Shown here one piece after another: positions 1 to 11,200 of a stretch of DNA of 15,718 nucleotides. The stretch is from Poronia punctata (Eukaryota; Ascomycota; Sordariomycetes; Xylariales; Xylariaceae), in contig MU401924.1 of NCBI GenBank assembly GCA_022579005.1, positions 1 to 15,718 on the forward strand. The letters run 5' to 3'. Positions within the stretch are counted from its first letter, which is position 1. The number at the start of each line of letters is the position of its first letter. The position numbers and the translations under genes were made by a program. Below the pieces are notes generated by a model, which saw only the letters and a list, made by a program, of their open reading frames with translations, was not told where the DNA came from and ran no database searches.

Positions 1-150
1 AAATATAATTAATATAAATATTAAATTATTTAGTTTAAATTAGCTTTTATATAATTTAAATAAATAAACAATTTTAAAATGCTAGCAATAGTAAGTAAAC
101 ATATATAATTATAAGTATAAAAAAGCATTGCTTATAATAATAATACTACT

Positions 151-213
151 ACTTAAACATATATAACTTATACTGCTTAAGCTGCTTATACTGCTTATAT
201 TACTTAAACATAT
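151..213 (+). repeat. Short tandem repeat flanked by a direct repeat
   Basis: The heptamer CTGCTTA occurs three times with a 9-base period, at 173-179, 182-188 and 191-197. It is flanked by two copies of the 12-mer ACTTAAACATAT, at 151-162 and 202-213. In such AT-rich DNA the flanking match could be partly chance, but the phased C- and G-containing heptamers are unlikely to be. It is probably a small minisatellite inside the transposon relic. Confidence 0.5.
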
Positions 214-2091
214 TATCTTTATTTTAACTACTATAAATAATATATAACTTAAAATAAGCATTAAAAAGTATATAGTAAACAATATTTTCTTAAAAGCTAA
301 AAAATAAAAGTTTAATAATATTATTATAGCATATTAATTACTAAAAGCACTAAAATAGTTAAAGCAAATTAAACTATTATTTAAATAAAACGTAACTATA
401 TAAGTAAATAAATAAATAATAAATAACGTATAATTTTATTGCTTTAATAAATATATTAAAAAAATAATTAATATAAAGATTAAATATAAACTAAAAAAAG
501 CACTTGTTAATAAGTTAATATAAGCATATATAGCTAATATAATTAATACTACTTTAAAAGCAACTTTAAAAAAAAAAATATTTAAATATTTTAAAAGTAA
601 TTTAAAATCTTATAAAAAGTTAATAATAAAGCTATAAATAATATTTTTTTTAAAAAAAAAGCTATTAATAAATTAATAAAAAAATGCTAATTGCTAAAAA
701 CAGCACTTACTAATTTAAAGGTAAAATATAGGAAAATAGTAGTTAAAGTAGCTAAAGTTAAAAAAAACAATTTAATAAATAAAAAAAAAAACTAAAATAA
801 ACTATTTTAATAATAAATAATAAACTAAATAATAAGCTAGCTAAAAAAAATTACTACTATATTTTTAAATAGCAACAGGAAATAAAGTTATAAAGTATAA
901 TATAATAAGTTTAAAACTTTAATAGTATTAAAAAAACAAGACGTTTTTTAATTTTTTTTTTAAAAAAAGGCAAACTATTAAGACCTAGTCTTATAAATAA
1001 CAAATTTATAAATTTATATTATAATAATTGCTTTAAGTAAGTCTTTATAGTATATAGACCCTTTTAAGGCTATCTGGCCTTATTTTAATAGTTAGTTAAT
1101 TTATTTACATTTTATTATATAGACCTAATACTATTAAGCGTAATAATTTAAGCTAATTATTAAATATAGTTAAAAAAGTTATATTAACTTATACTTATTT
1201 ATTATTTACTAAAAATAATTAAATTATTATTATATAAATAAGTATTAATATGTTTTTATTTATTATATTTATAAATAAAAAAAAATATTAGTTTATATTA
1301 GTATACTTTACTAGTACTATACTATTTAATATAAAGTTTTAAAAATATAAATTTTTAAAAGCTGCTATAAAGATTAAAGCAATTTATAAGTATTAATTAT
1401 AAGTTATATTACTTTTTTATATTTATTTTATACTAATTTATATTTATAAGTAAAAAACTTTTTATTGCTTAAAAAACTTATATTTTTTTTTAAAATAAAG
1501 CTATATAATTAGTATACTAGCTACTTTATAAGTACTATATAATATATTTAGCTAAAACTTTTTTATATTAAACTAAAAAAAAAATATAAAAAACTTATTT
1601 TTACTTAGTATTATATACTATAGCTTAAATAATAACTTATAAGTTTTGCTATTTGCTTATTTGCTTTAAAATAAGCTATGCGTTTTTATTATATTATTAT
1701 ATTTTTTTAATAAACTTTATAAACTATTTTAAAAAGCTTAAAACATTTATACTATATTATAATAGTATATTATATATATACTTATAATATTATAAATAAC
1801 TTTATTTACTAAGTATAAAAATAAGTTGCTTTTAAAAAATTTAAAAATAATAATTTTATAATTTATAAAAGTAAATATAATTAAAATATAAATAGTAAAA
1901 TTATAGTTTAATATAATTTATTTTATATTTATTTATAATATTTATTTATTATTTTAAATATATACTAATTTTATACTAATTACTTTTTATTTAAAATGCT
2001 TATTTTTATTTTATATTTAATATTTTATTTAAATATAAAATTATATTACTATAATATAAAGTTAAATATTTAACTAAAAATATTTGCTTAT

Positions 2092-2150
2092 TTAAGTAAT
2101 AAGTACTTAACTTTATATTTAAGTTATATATATAAGTACTTATTACCTAA
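2092..2150. repeat. Inverted repeat, 18-bp arms
   Basis: The arm at 2092-2109 is the reverse complement of 2133-2150 at 17 of 18 positions. The 14 innermost pairs (2096-2109 against 2133-2146) are perfect, and the single mismatch is of the C/T type expected from RIP. The spacer is 23 bases. It lies close to the right edge of the AT-rich block, so it may be a subterminal structure of the element that ended there. Confidence 0.55.
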
Positions 2151-2196
2151 CTACGCTTAGCATTACTTAATATATTACTAAGACCTTAAAGTTAAG

Positions 2197-2226
2197 TACC
2201 TAACTACTTATATAGGTAGTTAGGTA
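2197..2226. repeat. Hairpin-forming palindrome built on TACCTA/TAGGTA
   Basis: Positions 2197-2207 are the exact reverse complement of 2216-2226, separated by 8 bases that also pair apart from one mismatch. Both arms carry the TACCTAACTA word, which also occurs at 2145-2154. Its role is unknown. It sits about 25 bases inside the proposed end of the AT-rich block and is one of many TACCTA/TAGGTA words near the island. Confidence 0.55.
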
Positions 2227-2278
2227 ATTTTAGTTAAGCAGGTATAACAAAGCATAGTTATAATGTAATAATTATAGC

Positions 2279-2431
2279 ATATATTCCTACGTTATCCACC
2301 TTGGCCCTGCGTTTGTAACAGAGTGCGATAAGTGTCACCATCAAAGCAAATTTAGAGTTGATGTTCATGCTATCTTGACTGTTAGGGCGTATCAATTAAC
2401 GCGCCTAAAGTGTGGTCCCTGGTTACCCTAG
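2279..2431 (+). other. Short open stretch with a CxxCH motif, possible coding relic
   Basis: This frame is open across the junction into the island and ends at TAG 2429-2431. From 2297 its translation looks protein-like: a Cys-x-x-Cys-His motif followed by a stretch of mixed charged and hydrophobic residues and a later Cys-Gly-Pro-Trp. There is no ATG at the start of this stretch, and the AT-rich block cuts into its upstream side. If real, it is an exon or the tail of a gene truncated by the neighbouring element. I do not recognise a family, and chance is a fair explanation for 45 codons. Confidence 0.15.
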
Positions 2432-3326
2432 TAATATAGGTATTAAAATTCACAATGGTATGATAGAATATCATATGCTCTCGGGAATACCCGTTAATCT
2501 GTTAACGCTTGTGCAAAAAGATATAGGTAGTATACCTACGTATCTCCTTGTGGCAACCAGTAAAACAGAAGTGATACCTTTGTAGCACTGTTATTCTTCT
2601 CTGTATACCTACTTGGACAACCCCGGCAGGGCAAGACGCCCATACACGTTCCAACATGCAGCTGTTGTGCATATTGCGTGTGATGGACCATGCTTTACGG
2701 ACCATGCATAGGACTGATTGTAATGATATAATAAAACCAATACGTACAACATACATATCAACCCTCAGGGTGTCAGGGTCGTAGGTTGCTGTTCCCCCCA
2801 CCTGTAAGCCTCTTTCAGGGGATCTTCTGTATTCAGTGTCGTTTCCCCGGCGTGGGAGAAAAAAGAACCTGTAGCATCCCTACGAGTACTTGTAATTATG
2901 TGCGGCCGCACCAGTTGAGGGGATTTCAAAGTAAGTAAGCGCTCCAAGTGTATGTACACGTACCTATGATAGTAGACCTAAATTGTGCTGGATCGTTTTT
3001 GTGTGTACACATACAAGGCCGTGGCTGTGCCACCAACAAGCAGCTGAGAGGCAAAGGACCGTTGAAGTAAATTGCTTTAGTAGTACAACAGGGAGTCATG
3101 GTCGCAATCATGTTGATGACTTTTTTATAATGACAATGATTCCGGTCTGCCACAGGGTGGCGTTTCTGCAGACTAAAAGGGTACGAAATGTTGTTCCTAT
3201 TGGCCTCCCTCTCTTGTATGAGTTGAGCACCAAGTAATTATTATCTGCGATTGTGTCTTGTCAGGAAATAGGTACCTGCAGATAGCTGAAAAGTTCAATG
3301 TGTGCCTTCAGGTGGGTACTTGTACA

Positions 3327-3593
3327 ATGAATTACAACTTAGACTACCTAGTCCAGGACCAAGATGGGTTTAATCTCCAAATACTATCTTCAAGCTACAG
3401 TAAAATGGATATGCCAATTATGCAATCGCATGCACCATCTATTCCATCTGATGAGCTACTCAAGGTTAGGTACATGCGGCACGTTAAGATTAGGACAAGA
3501 TTTGCAGACAGCACAGGTCTTTTTAACGTCAAACCCAACCTAAAAGCTTGGGTGGATATGAGACTTATGCAGGCAATATGTGTATTCGCTTAA
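3327..3593 (+). CDS. Hypothetical 88-residue open reading frame, doubtful gene
   Basis: The frame is open from 3258 without an ATG; the first ATG is at 3327 and the stop is TAA at 3591-3593. The product is hydrophilic with alternating charge, has a Leu-Leu-Lys-Val-Arg-Tyr stretch near the middle, and shows no signal peptide, membrane segment or domain I know. It lies immediately upstream of the SNF2-like relic and overlaps its first codons in another frame, so it may be a further decayed piece of that gene, though I could not align it to the SNF2 fold. It could equally be a chance frame. Confidence 0.2.
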   Translation: MNYNLDYLVQDQDGFNLQILSSSYSKMDMPIMQSHAPSIPSDELLKVRYMRHVKIRTRFADSTGLFNVKPNLKAWVDMRLMQAICVFA

Positions 3594-3932
3594 ATCTACG
3601 AGTGGAATTGCCGGCTGCGATCCTTCTTCTGCGTTCTTTTTGATTTCGGTCGATGTTCTAGCTTGTCAACTACAAGTCCCTGCCGGCGTGAATAAAGTTG
3701 ACTATCTCCTATCTAGAACCCAATGGCAACAGTAAATCCAAGCAACAAGGTTAGTTTGTTGTCTACTATCAGACAGTACCTACTGTGGGTTAACGTCGAA
3801 TGCTTGCGTGATAGCTGCTCTCCCGGCCCATCTGCCGTTGCTGTGAATGCGATCGTCTGGCTTCACCGCCTGGGACAAGGCGCCTATGTGCCTAGGTACA
3901 TTGCTTCTTTGTGCGTCTTATATTTGACCTAA
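3562..3932 (+). pseudogene. Decayed fragment of a SNF2-family helicase, C-terminal lobe
   Basis: Two open pieces in different frames line up in order with the second RecA-like lobe of SNF2 ATPases, which drive chromatin remodelling or repair by translocating on DNA. The first piece (frame of 3562, stop TAA 3733-3735) ends in a Gly-Val...Val-Asp...Leu-Leu-Ser-Arg-Thr-Gln stretch, like the segment after motif IV. The second (3723-3932, 69 codons) starts with Lys-Val-Ser-Leu-Leu-Ser at residues 9-14. Then come a weak motif V keeping Val-Asn-Val and an Ala-Val...Ala-Ile stretch. A clear motif VI core, His-Arg-Leu-Gly-Gln, follows at residues 48-52 (3864-3878), and Arg-Tyr-Ile at 58-60. LLS to HRLGQ is 34 residues here against about 35 in the family as I recall it. 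The family's usual Arg before His-Arg is Trp (TGG 3858-3860), and the motif V glycines are gone. With a frameshift and no upstream lobe it cannot be active. Confidence 0.5.
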
Positions 3933-4336
3933 ACCTAGTCACCAGTGTGCTATACATGTCAAGGGCTAGGAACTTGGCACTTGAATACGACAGAGACGCA
4001 TGCTACCATAATTGTACATATAATGCAACGGTGATCAGTTCTGCTGTTATCCTTTATCTTGCGATCTGAAAGCTATCAACACATGTACAAGATCGTTGCA
4101 GGAAATACATGATGGATAAACAACTGATGTTTTTAAACATGCTCAGCTAGGTTAAAAAAGGCTTGGAACTACGCGGCTCCCCACGCAAAAGGGAGGGGGA
4201 ACAGGAGCGCGCCACTTTCGTTCGTAAATGCAGGAGACCTAAAAACAATGCAGGGCTAGTTTACAACCTGGAAGCCGGTGATACATCCGCCGTATGCAAT
4301 TGTCGCCAGTACAATCCATATGCATCAAACCCCGGC

Positions 4337-4519
4337 ATGGTACGTAACCCAATCGTTCCCACCGACATCTGGATTCGCTTTCTGGTCATCGTCATTGCAT
4401 ACCTACCAGAGTATCACCGTCACACTCTATTGGGCCCGTTGTGCCTGTCTGTGCAACAGGTTGAAAACCAAAAAGTCTCTTACCTTAAGACGTTGCACAT
4501 GTTAGCCAGCGCGGGTTGA
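4337..4519 (+). other. Open stretch of unknown meaning with one hydrophobic segment
   Basis: The frame is open from 4163 (118 codons) but begins without ATG; the first ATG is at 4337, leaving 60 codons. The encoded peptide would have one hydrophobic run near residues 10-22 (Ile-Trp-Ile-Arg-Phe-Leu-Val-Ile-Val) and a polar tail. A second frame across the same bases (4278-4505) is also open, which argues against either being selected. I recognise no family and think chance is more likely than a gene. Confidence 0.12.
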
Positions 4520-4644
4520 AAATAGCTTGATGCTTTTTTGAAAAGCCGAGGGAAGTGGCGTAAAGAAGAGCCCCTGAGTTTCGTTTTAAAATCAGCATTA
4601 TAAATGCATGTGCACAAGGGAAAGTAGCTGAGGAAACGGCTGGC

Positions 4645-4671
4645 GTGGTAGCAGGTAGCCTGCGTTACCAC
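4645..4671. repeat. Short imperfect hairpin
   Basis: GTGGTAGCAGG (4645-4655) can pair with CCTGCGTTACCAC (4659-4671), with two extra bases bulged in the right arm and a tiny loop. There is no following T-tract and no adjacent gene, so it is not a recognisable regulatory element. It is recorded only as structure. Confidence 0.3.
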
Positions 4672-4904
4672 AGCACAAGGTAGACTGTTACCAGGCCCGG
4701 AGATAATTATATGTTGTCCGATATAGTTCTAAACTGTGTCTATTACCCTTTATTGTATGCTGTAGGGCACAAAGGCCCCATCAAACAGAGTACGAGTCAA
4801 GCCATGCAGACCAAGGAGGCTAGCATGCTAGGTATACCTACCTTTTTCATGATACATAGGTACACATAGGTTTGGATTAGTAAAATATCCCAGACCACAA
4901 CTAT

Positions 4905-5232
4905 TATAACAAGGGGCTTAATATAGCAACTTAGAAGTGGGAATAGCTTTAATTTAATCTAATAATTCTATATAGGCTAAAAGGGTTTATAAAGAAAAAG
5001 TCCCTTTTTAAGCCTCTAAAGGAATATAAGTTTATTTATTTTTATTTTTAGTTAAAAATTAGCAGTTTTTATTTTTTTTATATAAAAAAAGTTTGCACTT
5101 TATATTTATAAGTATATATAATATAAAACTAATAAGTTAATTTTATTTAACCTTTTTATTTAAAAAGGCTATTTTTAATACTTATAGCTTTTTAATTAGC
5201 TAGGTCTTATTATTTAAACGTTTTATATAATA
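4905..5232. repeat. Left long terminal repeat, 328 bp
   Basis: It aligns without gaps to 11925-12252 (constant offset 7020). My hand alignment shows 42 differences in 328 columns (87% identity); 41 are transitions, and the one transversion is T/A at 5107 against 12127. Homology stops abruptly outside both ends. In the outer 136 columns this copy keeps the C or G at 18 of 19 differences, while its inner part is the more mutated. A LTR normally carries promoter and polyadenylation signals, but none can be trusted after this much change. Confidence 0.93.
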
Positions 5233-8200
5233 CTAGCTTTTTTTTTAAAGCTTGTTTTAAGTGCTAATATAGTTAGTAATAGCATAAGTTAATTAAAAGC
5301 ATTATAATAGCTTTTTAAGTAAAACGTTTAAAGCTATGCTTAAAAAGTATTATATTAGTTTTTTATATAGCTTAAAAATTTATTAGTTTTTATAGTTTAA
5401 GCTAGTAAAACTTTTTAATTATAGCTTTAGCTTTATTATTTATAAAGTTATTATAAAGCTTTTAAGTTTAAATTTTTTTTGCTAGCTAATTTTCTTACTT
5501 AATTAAGTATTTAATATTTTTTTAAAAAGTTTTTATAAAGTTAATAACTTTGTTTATATAATATTTTTTTAGTTTAATTAGTACTATATTTTATAAGACC
5601 TAGTTAAAGTTAAAAAGTTTTTAATTACTAGCATAATAAAGTTTAATTAAAAAAATATAAAAAGTACTATATATTTTTTACTTTTTAAATAATATTAGTT
5701 TAATAGTAATAAGTAAAATAATATTAAAAATATAAAAAAAACTTAAAAGTTTTTTATTAAGCTTTTTTGCTAATTATTTAATTTTAATATTTTAAATATT
5801 TAACATTACTAATTAATTTTTTTAATATTTTAAAGTTTTAAGCTTTTTTTTATTTACTTATTTTTTTATTTTTTTTTAGCTAATTTTAAAATGTTTTTAG
5901 CAGTTTTATAAACTTTTATTATTTAGTAAGTATATAATTTACTACTAAAATTTAAAAGTTTAGCGTTAGCTAGTAGTAAATTATAAGCTAATAAATAGTA
6001 CTTATAATTAGTATAAAATAAAGTTATATATATTAAAGCAAAAAAAATATTATTATAAGCAAATTTAATTATAAGTAATAAGTTTTTTTAATTATTTATT
6101 TTATAATTAATAAATGCTTAAAAGTATGCTTTAAAAAACTAATTAAATTATTTTGTTTAGCTATTAGTTTAAAAATAAAATATAGTACTTATATAAAGCT
6201 TAATTTTAATAAGCTTAAAAATTTTTTTTTAAAAGTAAGTAATAAATTTAAAATCTTTATTAAAAATAATATTTAAAAAAATGCTATAATATTTTTAATA
6301 AGTTTTAATAAAAATTTTAATAAAATTTTTAGTTTTTTTTTTATTTACTTTTAAAAGTATAAATTATTTTATTTTAATAAAAAGGTTAACTATTACTTAT
6401 ATAAAATTATATTTATTAAAAAAAAAAAGTTTATAATAAAGTTTATTGCTATTATATTTTATAATTAGTAGTAAAGCTTTATAAACTATAAAAGTTTAAA
6501 AAATATATACTTTAAAGCTTTATTTTGCTAGTACTTAAAACATTTGCTTATAAAGCTTTTAATAATACTTTTTATACTTAGCTACTAAAAGTTATAAATA
6601 ATTAGCTTAAATATTTTATTTATACTTATATAACTAGTTATAAAAATATTATATTTTAATTTTATTACTTTAATTTATAAGTTATAAAAAACTTAAAAGC
6701 AGTTTTTATAGTATAAAAAACTATTTTTTAATACTATATTTTTTTATAGTACTTTTAATTTAAGCTTATACTTAAAATTTTTAAATTTAGCTTTTTTTAT
6801 ATGCTTAATAAAGTTTTAATTTTATTTTAAAACTTTAAAGCTATAAAAGCGTTTTAAAGTTATTAAAATTATAAGTAATCTTGCTAATAGTATTATAATT
6901 AAAAAAACTTGTTTTAAAAAGCTTTTAAAGTATAAAAAATGTTTTTTTTATAAAACTATTTTAATAAGCTAATTTTTAGCTTTTTTTTTTTAAGCTAATA
7001 TTATTATAATTAAAAAAAAATATTAGCTTTTTTATTTTATTTTCTAAGCTTATAGTTAATAATAAACTAGTAAGTTAATAATTATTATATTTATTTTGCT
7101 TATTTTTTATTTATTACTTTAGCAGTAATAAAGTAAATAAGGTTTTAAAAATTAAAATAAATTTTTATTTTATATTTAGCGCTTTTTAAGTACTATTTTT
7201 ATTAATTAAAAAAGTTAACTATTGCTAATAGTTTTTTATTATAAATTTTATAATTTATTTTTGCTAGTAAAAGCTTTTAAAAGTAAAATATAATAAGTTA
7301 AAACTTACTATTTTTGTTTTTTTTAAAAAAAACTGTGCTAAAAGCGTAATTAAAAGCGTTAGTTTTAATATATACTATAGCGTTAAAATTAAAATAAATT
7401 AAAATTAAAGCCGTAGTAAATTTATACTTAAAGGTTTACATAGCTTTAGCTATTTAGCTAGTTTATTTTTAAGTTTTAATATTAGCTTTGTTTGCATTTA
7501 TTAAAAGCTTTACTATTTTAAAAAAGTTTTTAATAAAGCGTTAATAAAAGTTAGCAAAGCTTATAAATTATTATAACTTTTTAAGCGTTTTTAAGTCTTT
7601 TTACTTAATAATATAGTTAATTTTATTTTAAGCTATTTTAATACCTTTAGTGCTAATAATATATTTTAAAAATTTAACTTTTTTAACTTGCTATTTGCAC
7701 TTTTAAAGTATAATAATAAAGTTATACTAAGTTAAGTAATAAAAAACTTTTTTTATAATATAATTATATTTTTTAATAATATTTATATAAATAAGCAAAT
7801 TGTTTAAATAAATAAGTAAACTATTATTTATAAGGTTTTAAAAAATATTATTTATTATAAACTAAAACATTGCTAAAGTATTAATTAGTTTTATAAACAT
7901 AATAGTATATTTAAAAAGCTTATATTTATATTAAAAAGCAGTTTTTTACTTATAACTTTTTTTAATTTAAATTAAATAAAAACTAAATTTAAAATTTATT
8001 TTAGTAAACTATTTAGCTATACTAAAATATGCTTATAATTTAAATATTAATAAAATTAAGTATTTAATTAATATTATAATATTATTAAGTTTTTAGTAAT
8101 TAATTATAAAACGTAGCTTTATAGTATTTTTTTTATTTATAAATATTAAAAAAGCGCTATATAATAATATTAATTTTTTAATATATTTAAAATTTAATAT

Positions 8201-11200
8201 TTTTTTTAGCTAGACTTTTAAAACGTTTAGCTTTTTAGTAGTTATAATATAAAAAAGTCTTTAAAAAAGTGTTTTTTTTTTAAAAGTTAATAGTATAGTT
8301 TTATATTATATAATTAAGTAAATAAAAAGCAGCTTTTTTACTTATAATAAGTAAATAATTATAAAACTTTTTAAGTATGTTTATAAAAACATTTTAAGTA
8401 GCTTAAATAATAATTATAATATTAAACTTTAAAGTATTTAGCTAAATTTTTTATTATTAAACAACTAAGCTAGTATAATTTTTTTTATAATAATTTAAAA
8501 TAAATTAGATTTTATTACTATTTAAAAAAAAGTATACTAGCTAGTATTTTTTTATTTACTATTAAAGTAAAATAATATTATATAAGTTATTAAAGCTAAA
8601 TAGCTTAAAATTAAAGTAAATAAAGTAATTTTTTTAATAATATAATATAAAATAGTTTATATAATACTTACTACTATTTTTTAAAATAATAGCATTAAAG
8701 CTAGTTATAAGCTAAAAAAATTATTACTTAATAATAAAAAGCTTTTATACTTAAGCTTTTTTTAATAATATTATAAATATAAAGTTTTTAATATTTAATA
8801 AAGCTTTTATAAAATATTTTTTATTATTATAAAGCAAAGTTATAAAAATAATAAGTTATTAGCTAGCTTTTAGTTTTTAAAAAATATAATATTTAAGCTT
8901 AAAAGTGTTGCTAAGTTTTTTTTTTTAAAGCAAAATTAGTAATTACTTTGCTTTTTTTAGCTAAATCTTATAAAGTATAATATAAAAGCTAGCTAAAAAT
9001 TTAATTTAATATTAGTTTTAATTTTTATAAACTTAGTTTTTTTAAAAAGTTTAGTTAAAATAGTATTAATTTAAGCTTTTTTAATTAAAGCAGGTTTATT
9101 TTCTTTTTTTTAACTTTTTTTAATAAATTTTTTTTTTTAAAGCTAAAAGCAAATTTTTACTATTTACGTTTTTTTTAGTAAAATATTTTAAAGTTTAATA
9201 ATTATTTTGTTTATATTGCTAGCAAGCAACTTTATTATGCTTATATTAATTAATAATAAATTATATAATATTTTAAAGTGCTTTTTTATTTAAAGCTTAC
9301 TTTTTATTTTTAATTTTAAACTATAATAATAGTTTTTTTATATTAAACTTTTTTAAATTATTTTTTAAAAATAAATTTTATAAGCTAAAATTAAAGCAGT
9401 TTTTTTTATTAATTTATTAGCTTAACTTTAAGTGCTTTTTTATTAAAATAAGCTTGTTTTTTAACGCTAAAGTTAATAGCTTAAAGTTAATTATTATATT
9501 TTTATAAATTTAACTAGCTTTTTTAATAGCATTAAAAAACTTATTATTTTATTAAAAAAAGTTTTTAATATATAATTTTAAAATATAGTTTTAAACTATT
9601 AAATAAACTTATTTAAGTTTAGTATTTTTATAATATATTAAGCTATGTTGCTATAATATTTTAATTTAAGCATTTTATAAAAATTATAATGTTTTTTTAT
9701 AAAATTTTTAATTTTTTTTTTAATATAGCTTTATAGCTTTGCTATACGTTTTAAAGCTAAAGCTATTTTAATTAAGCAAGCTTTTACTAGTACTATATTT
9801 AAGCTTTATTTATTAGTAAAAAGCTTATTTAATTAATATAATAATAGTTTTTTAAAAAGTTTATAATATAAGTTTAAAAATATAAGCAAACTTAGCTTTA
9901 TTAAAAAAAAAATTTAAATAAGTTTTTTTTATTATAAGTTAAAAGTTTATTTAGCTATACTAAGTTAACTTTAATTAAAGTAGTAAGCTAAAAAAGCTAT
10001 TTAAGTATATAAGCAAGTTATTTTTTTATATTTGCTAGTAAGCTTTTATTATTATTATTATTACTAAAGTTGCTAAAAAGTCTTTATAAAAGTTTTTATA
10101 AAAGTTTTTATAGCAAAAGTAATAGCTAATAATTGCTAAAATTGTTATTAAAGTTATTTAAATTATTACTACTTAAAGTACTTAAAAATATTTTTTTTAA
10201 TTTACTTATAAAAAAAAGCTAAAAGTATATTATAAAGTATTGCGCTTAAGCTTTTTTTATAATTTTTTAAGCTTATATAGCTTAAAAAGCTTTTAAAATA
10301 AGTTATTTTTAAATATAAGCTTTTAAGCTAAAATATTTAGTTAGTAAGGCTTATAAGCTAGAATAGCTAATAAACGTGCTAAAAAAAGCACTTTTTAGCT
10401 TGCTTATTAATAAATTAATATTTACTAATTATTTTTAATTTTAGCAAAGTTGCTTTTAAATTTTATTAATTATAGCTTAAATATAAGCTTATAAATTATT
10501 TAGTTAAAAAAAGTTTATATAAAGCTACTATTAAAAGTTTTAAATTTATTTATTAGTTTTTTTAATATAATTATTTAAGTTATTAATAAGCTTATAATAA
10601 TTATTTTTTTGCTTTTAAACCTTTTAATAAAGTTTTAGCAAAGCTTATTAATAAGTTTAAGCAATATATTAAAAATTTTAAATAGCTAAAATATAAATTT
10701 TTTAATTTTTTATAAATATAATAATAATAAAGTATATTTTTTAAACAAAAACATTACTTTTTTTTTAATTTTTTAGCAAAAAAATTATAGCTAGTTTTTA
10801 TTAATTAAAACGCTATTTTTATAAATTTTTATTATAGCATTATAAAAGTTTTAAACTTTGCTATACTATTAAAATAATTTAAATCTTTTAATAGTTTTAA
10901 AAGCTTAAATATTATAAGCTAACTTTTAGCAAATATAAATTATATTTTTATATAATTATAAATAATAAAAGCAACTTTAAAAAAGTATTTAAAAATAATA
11001 TTAAATATAAAAATATTTTTATTTATATTATTTTTAAAAATATTAAAAAAATTTAAAGTATTATATAATATAAAAGCCTAGCTTATATTAAATATAAAGC
11101 TTTTAAATAAAAAAGCTATATTGTTTAAAGTTTAAAGTTTAATAAAAAATTATTTTTAAATAAACTTTTGCTTTTAATAAATAAGTTAGCAAAAAAATAA

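Larger units (their letters stand above)
1..2249. repeat. RIP-degenerate AT-rich block, unidentified transposon relic
   Basis: This block is almost entirely A and T, with stop codons dense in every frame and no open frame worth reporting. Surviving C and G sit mainly in GCT, AGC, GCA and ACT contexts, as in the mutated retrotransposon further right, so the same process probably acted here. The plus strand is A-rich up to about 950 and more T-rich around 1200-1750. C/T and G/A transitions preserve the purine/pyrimidine pattern, so this change may record an ancestral switch in coding strand or two elements side by side. A less mutated patch with GACC, GGCC and AGGC words lies at about 1040-1130. 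The right edge is placed near 2249, where GTATAACA occurs just before composition turns normal. The element family is not recognisable by eye. Confidence 0.7.
2281..4904. other. First island of ordinary base composition, mostly non-coding
   Basis: Composition switches here to roughly balanced bases, and the transition-mutation signature disappears. The longest open frames are about 60-120 codons, occur on both strands, and mostly begin with TTG or GTG rather than the ATG a fungal nuclear gene needs. No convincing chain of introns joins them. Apart from the SNF2 relic at 3562-3932, I recognise no protein family. From 2432 to 3250 and from 4520 to 4904 I see no gene, only short repeats: a 9-base direct repeat at 2685-2693 and 2699-2707, a TAGGTA/TACCTA inverted repeat at 2524-2538, and a hairpin at 4645-4671. 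The island is best read as gene-poor low-copy DNA trapped between transposons. Confidence 0.75.

Noticed and set aside
2502..2801. A 99-codon minus-strand frame in the first island
   Set aside because: It starts with GTG, has no recognisable domain, and overlaps other open frames; chance in balanced DNA is enough to explain it.
2983..3237. An 84-codon plus-strand frame with several Cys and His
   Set aside because: It starts with TTG, the first in-frame ATG comes late at 3130, and an opposite-strand frame covers the same bases. I see no ordered metal-binding motif.
3188..3264. A possible small secreted protein start (ATG at 3188, Leu/Phe-rich) followed by an intron-like GTATGA...CAG at 3216-3264
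   Set aside because: The 49-bp length and splice sites look fungal, but splicing leads to a stop within a few codons in all three frames and no good branch site is visible.
4480..4671. A 63-codon minus-strand frame near the end of the first island
   Set aside because: Short, no domain, and antisense to other equally weak frames.
7847..7880. A minus-strand stretch reminiscent of a mutated reverse-transcriptase catalytic box
   Set aside because: An Asn-Asn pair (possibly from Asp-Asp) appears, but the aromatic residue two positions before it does not fit the Tyr/Phe-x-Asp-Asp spacing, and such AT-rich words are common by chance here.
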